A DNA stretch of 64,000 bases, taken from positions 82,282,338 to 82,346,337 of the forward strand of contig CM043953.1 of the NCBI GenBank assembly GCA_014529385.2, written 5' to 3'. This DNA is from Adiantum capillus-veneris. Taxonomy: Eukaryota > Streptophyta > Polypodiopsida > Polypodiales > Pteridaceae. Below are positions 56,352 to 64,000 of this stretch, piece by piece. The notes below the pieces were generated by a model that was not told the origin of the DNA, did no database searches, and saw only the letters and a program-made list of their open reading frames with translations. Within the stretch, counting starts at the first letter, position 1, and the number at the start of each line of letters is the position of its first letter. The position numbers were made by a program, and so were the translations under genes.

Positions 56352-58415
56352 ATGGCCCACACAAAGCAAACAGCAAGGAAGGTTTATCCTGGCCAATCTG
56401 GTCCGCAGGCCCAGACTAGCTCGTCTATAGTGCAACCGTCAACATCGCAGGTGATTCCGGGCAAGACCATGGGCAACAATGCGAAGAAGAAGATTTGAGC
56501 AGAATACGAGTGTTATACTCGAACTTCGTAAGCTCCAAAAGCACATTTCATTGGCAATACCTAAACTGCCATTCCAGAGAGTTTTTCGTGAGATTTGCGA
56601 GCAACACAACCTGAATTTCCGGTGGTCTCGAAGTGGAATGGGGTGCTTGCACGAGGCCGTCGATGATTTTTTTGTAGAGCTTTTCCAGGACAGCTACATT
56701 CTCTCGGCCCACGCCCATAGGACAACATTGATGCCACGAGACATCAACACACTTCGCCTTCTCAGGTTCAGGTATGACAAAACAATACCGCTTGCTGGTA
56801 TTTTAGACCGAAAGATGGACAATATTCTTAGAATACCACCTATTGACAAGGTCAAATTTCATGAAGTGTCTACACAAATGCATCGATTTAGCAGCCGTCT
56901 CAACACCGAGCGGGACACAACAGAAGACGATAGTGAAAGATTGGAGTAGTTACGCCTTGAGATGATGGAGGAACAAATGGCAGATTCCATCAACGACGCC
57001 AACGCTGATGATTTGTCATTGCTGTTTCCCTATTTCCATGTTGGCCTTCCTCTATGGGGACGCATTCTGTGTTTTCCCTATCACCCCCACAAGATTGCAA
57101 TTTTACAGAACCGGACGAGGGAACTCACAGACTCAATCATCAATTGCTTGCTTTGGTGCGTGCTTTTCTTTTTCTCGCAATAAATTCTTTTATTATATTC
57201 AATTTTGTATGACACGAATTTCTTTACAGTTTTGTAGTTTCAAATTTGCCTTGGAATATGCAAGATGATGTCGCCGTCCTTGACTCGAACCTCTCGATCG
57301 TTTTGACGGCCAAGGATACATCTTTAGTGGAAGTAGTTGACTGGTTCCAGTCAATGAACATGGAGACGACAAATTTTTTTGTTCTGGCTTATCATGAAGG
57401 GTACGCAATGTTTTCAATAGTGAAATTATTTTATCTTGAACTCTAATTTTTTGTGATGACATATGTTTTGCTTATGTTTATTTGTAACATCACTCATTAG
57501 AGTCTTGTTCTCTTACACCTTGAACGAAACCGGTGCTACTTTGCTAATTCATCCCATGGATTTCATGGTGAAGTACGTAGGTAAGAGGTTTTGTATTTTG
57601 TTTGACATCGCATAGAATTTTGTTAAAAGTCGCTTATGAATTTTAATTGTATTTTGCGTAGATCTGTTTGGAAGCTTGTGTCTGCTCTTGAAGCTTTAAT
57701 GCAAGAGCAGATATATGAGAATCTTACGATTACTAGTTGCAAAGTCCCTAAGCAGGACGATGCCTACTCTTGTGGATGGAGGGTCTTAATCAATGCAGAA
57801 ATTTTGTTAGGGGTCATGCTTGATGGAAGTCGTAGAAGTGTAAGCATTTGACACTCGTTTACAGATTTGTATCTTAATAAGTTAGTAGCTATGTTAATAA
57901 ACATGATGTTCTTAACGCAGGTAAGAAATTTGGCAGATTATTCAAAGGCTGATGTTTCTTCGTTTAGAAACAGAATGATTGAAAACTTGATCAATTGGGT
58001 GACCATGCGTCCAGACGGAGCACGTGATGCTTTTATCCCGCCAGCACCAAGGCCCACGCCTAGGCCTCCGCCGACAAGATACCCCGTGTCTGCCATACCA
58101 ACACAAGCACATATCAATATCTCCCCAAATGCCTCCCCAACCCAAGCTCCCACCAACTCTCGTACTCAAGAAACAGCTCCAGAACCCTCAAACCCCCCAC
58201 CCAGCACCTCTCCTACTCATGAAGCAGCTCCAGAGCCCCCAAACCCCCCACCCAGCATACAACCGAGCGCTTGTCAACTTTGCACAAATGCCTTCAGAAT
58301 CACTGGCATCCCAATTATCATCCAAAAAATCAAGGCAAGTTTGGGATTTGCAGATGAACATGGTTTCTGTTTTTCTAACCTCCTCATCGTGGAAGAAATC
58401 TATAAAGACATGTAA
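56352..58415 (+). pseudogene. gene C: histone H3-like N-terminus fused to a C48 (Ulp1-like) peptidase
   Basis: The ATG at 56352 gives MAHTKQTARK; canonical H3 starts (M)ARTKQTARK. After a Gln/Ser-rich linker and one frameshift near 56475, the frame from 56479 aligns without gaps to the H3 fold: LRKLQKH (alpha-N), KLPFQRVFREI, EAVDDFFVELFQD and HAHRTTLMPRDINTLRLLR (alpha-3). By eye about 40% of 92 positions match. Loop 1 lacks the usual CENH3 insertion. A charged linker (TAG at 56947, in frame) leads to RELTDSIINCLL. An intron at 57156-57229 follows, then VLAYHEG, another intron (about 57401-57500) and PMDFMVKYV. After a further intron KVPKQDDAYSCGWRVLINAE carries the Gln and Cys expected of a C48 catalytic site. 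A final exon (from about 57922) ends in a proline-rich tail. The reading is strong for H3 and moderate for the peptidase. Confidence 0.72.
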
Positions 58416-59203
58416 TGGCATAAATAGACTGACTCGTACTTTCCTGCTTGCAATGTTTGGTCGCAAACACTTCAAAATTTTCTGATGAAGCTTGAGTTTA
58501 AAACACTCAGAGGTTTCTGAAGTTGGAACTGGCCACTTTGGGGAATCTTGTTGGGGAAGAGGGAAAGGTTTCAAAGTGCCAAATCCATGGACAGAGCAAG
58601 GGGCGTTGTAAAAGTAGTCGTAAAAGAAAACTCCCATCTCTGTGAGAGCTCTTCTCGCACTAGTTATGTACATAAGTTCTCCCACCGAAGCATGAAAAAA
58701 ATCAAAAATACCAATTAGGTACTCACCTGGTTGCCGGTCTTCTTTGTTAGAAGGATAAATATCTGCAAAAACAAAAGATAAGAGAATGGTCACAAGAAAT
58801 AGTCAACAAAATAACTTGAAGGGATCTTTAAAGACTTTTTAGCAATATAGTAGTCACACAGTTTGGTCTATGAGCAGGAAACCCCAAAGGTGACTGTTGT
58901 AGTCGTAGTTCGAAGTGCATATATGCATGCTCAATGAGCACCTCTTTCAATGTCTTTCCCGTTAGAAAAGCGAAAATCTTTCACACATCCTTTGTAGCTG
59001 TTGATAAATTCATTTGACATCCGTTTTCTTCTTCTTGTTTGAAGCAGAACCCAACTACCAATGGTGACTGTGGTAGACATCCAGCGACCATGGTCTAAGT
59101 CAAAGCTGTTGAATAGTTCCACAGATTTAACAGAGGAGGATGGTCGTCGTGGTTGTCTTCCTTCCATCTCTGCTTCTATTAGCTGCGAAGTGACACTACG
59201 CAA
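58190..59203 (-). pseudogene. gene D: unidentified, convergent with gene C
   Basis: The minus-strand frame 58931-59203 (MEGRQPRRPSSSVKS, DHGRWMSTTVTIGSWVLLQT, basic RRRKRMSNEF) is followed by a 36-bp candidate exon near 58730-58765 between TTTTTGCAG and GTGAGTAC. A longer frame then contains YYNAPC-like VFFYDYFYNAPCSVHGFG and RVSLFMPLHVFIDFFHDEE. No family was recognised. The 3' part overlaps the antisense of gene C's last exon, so one of the two ends must be wrong. Splice signals suggest a real gene once existed here. Confidence 0.4.
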
Positions 59204-59833
59204 AAACGATAAAAGAAAAGAGGCTCACTAGTTTACACAAGAAGTAGTAGCTTGAAAAGTGTTCATCAAAAGGTGTGCCTCATTGAATGTGAGTTATGAC
59301 ACATTCAACGTTTGTCGCCCATGGCAGGGGAATAATTTGCACAAATCACGTCGTATCTTCTTATTCAGATATTTTTAACATAAAAAACTCTTTTTTGAAA
59401 ACGCAAAAATTTGAGATAAAAATCAAATAAATTGGAGCTACCGTTGTGGTGACTCAAACTCTATTGGTCGAACAACATTCTCTCTCTAATGCCAAAAAGT
59501 CATTTTTTGAGTCCAAACTTTTCCTAATGCTTCATAGTATCAACAGGTCACAAGGAACACAAAGATTGTATAATACCAAGTCTCTCTTGATGAGAGAATT
59601 CATAATACAAATGCCTTTTTGGAGGGGGGACCGTAAATCCGGTCCTCAACTATTGTCATGTTCTCTAATACTCTCTCTCTTGCAAAAGTATTGTTCATGC
59701 CAAGTTAATTAAGTACTATGTTTATGTTTCTACCATCAATTAAGTTCACCATCTATGTTCTCAAAGTTATCTCACAAAAATGCTCACTCTAATTCTCTTA
59801 ATTCAGCTATTCTCAAAGTTCATAGGCCATTTC

Positions 59834-59873
<40 letters not shown>

Positions 59874-60030
59874 ATGATGCTTCTACGCAACAAATCAAAG
59901 ACGTGAAACAGGGTTCACATTTGCTTTCGGCTAACATAGACAAGAAAGGCCTCGTTAGCACGTGCATGGCTAAAGTTTTCCACATTGTTAGACGATGATT
60001 ATGCGAAAGAAGGAAAGGGACATTGAGCTA
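59204..60030. other. no recognisable gene
   Basis: AT-rich sequence with a (CA)n near 59838-59871. Confidence 0.45.
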
Positions 60031-60039
60031 CAGACAGTT

Positions 60040-60500
60040 GTTTCATCTTGAGGGGGGTTGGAGCATGTGGAAGATATTGTGGCGGCGGGATGGGCAAATA
60101 AGGGCCATCTCTCTTGAGCCGTTGTATTTAGAAAAGATTGCACTAAATTGTAGACTTTATTGTCTTCAACCTAAATATAAAAATTCAATGATAAATTTAA
60201 AAATGTATATGCGGGAAAGGAATTGCACTAAACGGAAATATGTTATAAAACTTTTAGTATTTTGGGGCACGAAAATTGAAACAAAATTGTCAGATGGACT
60301 GTTTGGGGGGGGGGGGGGAGGGGGGGTATGTGGCAGATATTGTGGTGCCGGGATGGGCAAATAAGGACCGTCTCTCTCGTCAAGCCATATTTAGAAAAGA
60401 TTGCACTAAATTGTAGACTTTATTGTCTTCAAATTTTAAAATGTGTATGTGGGAAAGGAATTGCACTAAACCTAGGTAGGTTTATGATTAAAACTTTTAG
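60040..60500. repeat. imperfect tandem duplication, unit about 270 bp
   Basis: The copies share ATGTGG(A/C)AGATATTGTGG, GGGATGGGCAAATAAGG, TTAGAAAAGATTGCACTAAA and GGAAAGGAATTGCACTAAA. They start near 60066 and 60328. The second is preceded by a G-rich run (60304-60326). Confidence 0.8.
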
Positions 60501-60629
60501 CATTTTAACACAAAATTTGCAACAAAAATGTCGAATTAGTTGAAAGTCGTCGTTAAACAAGTGTAGTTGTAACTTGTGAATTCGAAAACTCTTGAGTCGG
60601 CTTAGCTGAAAGTTCTTAACTCATTGTTA

Positions 60630-61000
60630 AACAGGCTACTACGCTCTCATCTGGGCCACCGTCCACCTTCTTGGCGGCTTCACCTACAGCCTCTGCATCC
60701 TCAACTTCCTCCTCATAGATGCCTCCTCCTCCCCGCAGGCACACGTCTCTCATTGTCCAAGTCTTCAGCAAGATCTTGTCCAAAACCTTCTTCCACGAGA
60801 GCCGTTGTTGTGAAGATTTCGACTTCAAGGATATTCAGTACCCTAAAGCCAAGCGCATGGGCATGTATGGTCAATCCATTAGTGGCATCTTGGCCTTTGT
60901 AAGCTTCATCGGTCCGCTTTGGCCTCCACAGAAACCCTCCCCTCTGTGGCATTGGTTCTCACAAAAACAAAAATCTTGTGTATGCACTCTATGCTTTTGA
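60630..61000 (+). other. possible coding relic, unidentified
   Basis: Two overlapping frames are mildly protein-like. Near 60640-60715 one reads LIWATVHLLGGFTYSLCILN, a hydrophobic segment. From 60719 another reads FDFKDIQYPKAKRMGMYGQS and ISGILAFVSFIGPLWPP. I cannot name a family, and the frames are not joined. It could be a decayed membrane-protein gene or chance. Confidence 0.25.
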
Positions 61001-61207
61001 CTTTAACTCCTTCCTCAGTTTGTCGTTTGTGGTTCTCCACCCATTTCTGCATGCGAGGTGTGATGGCGAGCCCATAGACAACTCTCCTATCAAGAAAAAC
61101 TCCCTCATGCAGCAAAGTACATACGTCGCCGTGAGGACCCAACTGTGCAGAGACAATATGTACCACAATATGCAGGCGCAGACATACGTCGCCGGGAGCC
61201 CAGCTTT

Positions 61208-61208
<1 letters not shown>

Positions 61209-61248
<40 letters not shown>

Positions 61249-61270
61249 GCGGGGGGGGGGGGGGGGCGGG
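61209..61270. repeat. (GA)n followed by G-run
   Basis: GA tract to about 61243, then GGGGGC and a long G-run with two C interruptions. Confidence 0.9.
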
Positions 61271-61499
61271 GGTAACCTGGCATTTTACTTCAACAAGCTA
61301 CAGTTTTGCAGGTGCTTTGTTCCTTCCCACGTCCCGCTCCCTCTCTCTCTCTCTCTCTCTCTCCAATAGCAGCTCATACAAGTCCCGCTCTCTTTCCAAC
61401 CAACAGCTCCTCAACAACAATGGACTCCATATCCCCATTCCCTCTCTTAGACCATGCACTCAACCGCTTGTCAATTGCAGCTTGCCATAGTAGAAATAT

Positions 61500-62867
61500 C
61501 TCTCTCCCTCTCTCTCCAGCGGGCACTCTTATCCCCACTCTCCCACTTGGACCACACATCAGCTGACTATACGCATTTCTCCAAACCGTTGCTGCCTGTT
61601 TTCTTTCCTAGAAAGCAACCGCGGCACCCTCTCAACATCCTTAAGTTGCATCAGTTCCGATTCATTTTCATAATAGAGTAGGAAAGATAAGTCCTTTGGG
61701 ATTCCTCACTATGCCGTGACAAAGCGTTTTATATTGGTATATTCAAAGTTCAAAAGCATTCAAAAGTTTGCTTATATAAAAAAGAAATATTTTTATCATC
61801 ACAACTCAAATGCACACTTTTCAACTAGCTTTTCTCTCTCACCAGGCCTATGTCTCTCTCAAGTTCTCAACTCTTCTTTCTTCAAACGTGAACGTTTGAT
61901 TGTGATGGATAAAAGGTGTACTGGGTAAACGAAAGTTAAGAAGAAAACATTACCCCCCTTCGCATGGGGTACTCTAATGAACACTTTAGTGAGATTATGT
62001 CTCCCCAATCTCAAAAAAGTAAAAATTCTTTCAAAAACATATTATGTTTATTAGTGAGTGGTGAGTTTAGGAAACCAAAAGAGAAATGAAAGATGAAGGT
62101 TGAAAGTCAAAAGACATGTAAAGGTGGAAAGTTAAAAGATCTCTTGTGTCCATATTAAAAAGTGTTTTTCTTCTCTTTTATTTTTTATTTTCGCTTTTTA
62201 AAAGAAACCTCAGTGTTGTGTTGGGTTAGGGAGACTTAGACTTTCATTGTTTTGAGTGCATGATGTAGACTTATTTTAAATGTTTATTTCACTTTCATTT
62301 TATATCCTTGCGTGTTTTGATTTTTTTTAAATTCTATTGTTTTAGAATGTTAAAGTGAAACTTTACTTCTATAATTTTAGTAAATTCTATGAGAACACAC
62401 ACACACACACACATATATATATATTTATATATATATTATTTTTTTTAATTTTACATTTCATTTCTCAATCTCACATCGCTTGACTTTTTTTATATTTTAT
62501 AACTTAATTCTTATCAAGATTCAAGAAAGTCTCTTTTATTAAGCGGTCGTCGACTAAGTTTCCTTCTCACAAAGAAGCGAACCGGAAATACTAACATAAA
62601 TTAAAAATTTGTAAGATTTTTGAATTTTTTTCTCACATATTTCATCAGTTTTTCTTCCCTTCTCCATGGTTTGCAACCAAGTAGTCTCCATTTTCAACCG
62701 GCTCAAGGCTAAGCTGAGGCAATCCTTTTTTGAACACTAATTCTACTTTAACTCAACCTAATGATTTTATCACATTCTAATTCTTTTAGAAAGCCACTCT
62801 TTTAGAAAGCCACTGTGATTCTTTCATTTGTTTTTTTAGCATTTTTTCTCTCTTTAAAGTGTCTTTG

Positions 62868-62907
<40 letters not shown>

Positions 62908-64000
62908 CGTCTTGCCCAGCTAATATTGTTGCAAGTCTACGTGCTTCATCATTGTTCATTGCTACGTGTTATAGATTAGTACATTGTTTTTGTTGTTTGT
63001 TGATGGAATCTTTGAATTAGGAATATCTTTTAATTTTTTTGAAGCCAGTAGGTGGCCAAAAAGTTGTTTTTAAGTGAAGCCATTAATTAGTTGTGGAAGG
63101 CAAAGAAAGGAAAAGGATCGAGGGAAAGGAAAAGGGGGGGAGGGGAGGGGAGGGTAGGGTAGGAGTATTCTTTTTGACCTTCAAAAGGCCATAGGAGAGT
63201 GGGTGGATAATTGGTGCACTTTTTGGACCGTTGATTAAGAATCATGGATTCGTGACACATGTCAAATGAGCTTGTTTTATAATGTATATGGGTCTTTTCA
63301 TCATTTTAACTTGGTCCTTCTTTTAATGCTCAATTGACTTCCTTGTTTAATAAAGGTTATATATATTTTTTATAATGTAAATGGGATCTTTTCATCATTG
63401 TAATTTGGTCCCTATATCTAATGCTCACTTGACTATTTTTTAATCTTTGTATAGTTTATAAACGGTCTCTTCATTTAAGGATCTAATTACTTTCTTCTCA
63501 GCTTTTTGATTTGAAACATACTTTTTTCCTTGTAAATTTTCTTTTCATTTACAGACAATTTCTAACTAAAAATTTATAAATTGTCTTTGCATAAAAGAAT
63601 TTTTTCACCACTAAGAAATTTTTTCTGACTTTTGGTTTTGATATGGAAATGTCACCTTATTACTTTAATGCATGTATTATTAGTAGGGATTAGCTTTAAA
63701 AAAATTCACACCTAAGAATTTTTTTTCCAACTTTTTGTTTTGATACGTACATGTCACCTTGTTACTTTAGCGCATGTATTCTTATTAGGGATTAGGTTTA
63801 TATATTTTTAATATTTATTTTTATCCTAAAAATATTATGTGTTTATTCCATTTAATAGCATGCATCATTTTATTGTGTAATTTGTTTTATTGATACATTT
63901 ATACAAGAATTATATCAATCCCTAAACTCTCACAAATATTTTATATGTTTTATTTTTCATGAGGTCGATTAATATAACACTCATACATAAGGGTATAAGG
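61500..64000. other. no recognisable gene
   Basis: Strongly AT-rich. Short CA/TA (62398-62430) and CT (62871-62903) tracts. A short duplicated phrase near 63640-63690 and 63745-63800 (CACCTTATTACTTTAATGCATG and relatives) recurs. No coding or RNA gene signal seen. Confidence 0.5.

Noticed and set aside
56479-56949. Gene C histone part as a normal CENH3 gene
   Set aside because: RW and EA-DDF-V-LF-D resemble CENH3, but loop 1 lacks the usual insertion, the tail is H3-like, and the frame continues into a peptidase instead of ending after alpha-3.
61145-61369. Frame with YVPQYAGADIRRREPSFAK as a small gene
   Set aside because: It runs into GA/G repeats and has no recognisable domain or start context.

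Overview
This is a gene-poor, repeat-rich stretch of a plant nuclear genome. The signs are spliceosomal introns inside the elements, plant lineages of Copia (Tork/Tnt1-like) and Gypsy (chromovirus and Tat-like), CACTA and Mutator transposons, a plant LINE, a Cassandra TRIM carrying 5S rRNA sequence, and very long (GA)n/(CA)n microsatellites. A fern or other seed-free vascular plant is my guess. Nothing here proves the clade, and no intact single-copy host gene is visible.

Layout. 1-4259: anonymous DNA with a non-autonomous Mutator element (1618-2825, perfect 9-bp target duplication) and microsatellites. 4260-8516: Copia-1, complete by its ends but lacking gag. 8517-12704: debris of two minus-strand Copia-like elements. 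12705-16540: decayed chromovirus pol and its 3' flank. 16541-41446: one CACTA transposon (CACTACAAGA termini, 3-bp CTT duplication). It holds a LINE, a heavy-metal-domain (HIPP-like) host gene fragment between direct repeats, a TNP2 transposase split by a Gypsy fragment, a second Ptta/En/Spm-type gene, and in its 3' subterminal repeats a Tat-like Gypsy element (31879-41318) that itself carries a Cassandra TRIM (33858-34462).

41447-59203 (excluding 46629-55583) looks like one multigene unit of unknown kind. Gene A (+) is a decayed intron-containing transposase-like gene. Gene B (-) has a cysteine-rich C-terminus. Gene C (+) has a histone H3-like N-terminal tail and histone fold followed by a C48/Ulp1-type peptidase and a proline-rich tail. 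Gene D (-) is unidentified. B and C are head to head with identical TATAAATA boxes. Their shared promoter region was split by a gag-only LTR retrotransposon (46629-55583), which was itself hit inside gag by Copia-2 (48475-53997).

59204-64000: AT-rich non-coding DNA with microsatellites, G-runs and one local duplication.

How the elements may interact. The gag-only element shares its primer-binding-site sequence, polypurine tract style and Gag homology with the Tat element, so it is probably a parasite of that family. Cassandra shares LTR termini and the initiator-Met primer site with the Copia elements. Most premature stops are C-to-T or G-to-A changes, as expected from decay of methylated DNA. 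All identity statements are by eye; no database search was run.
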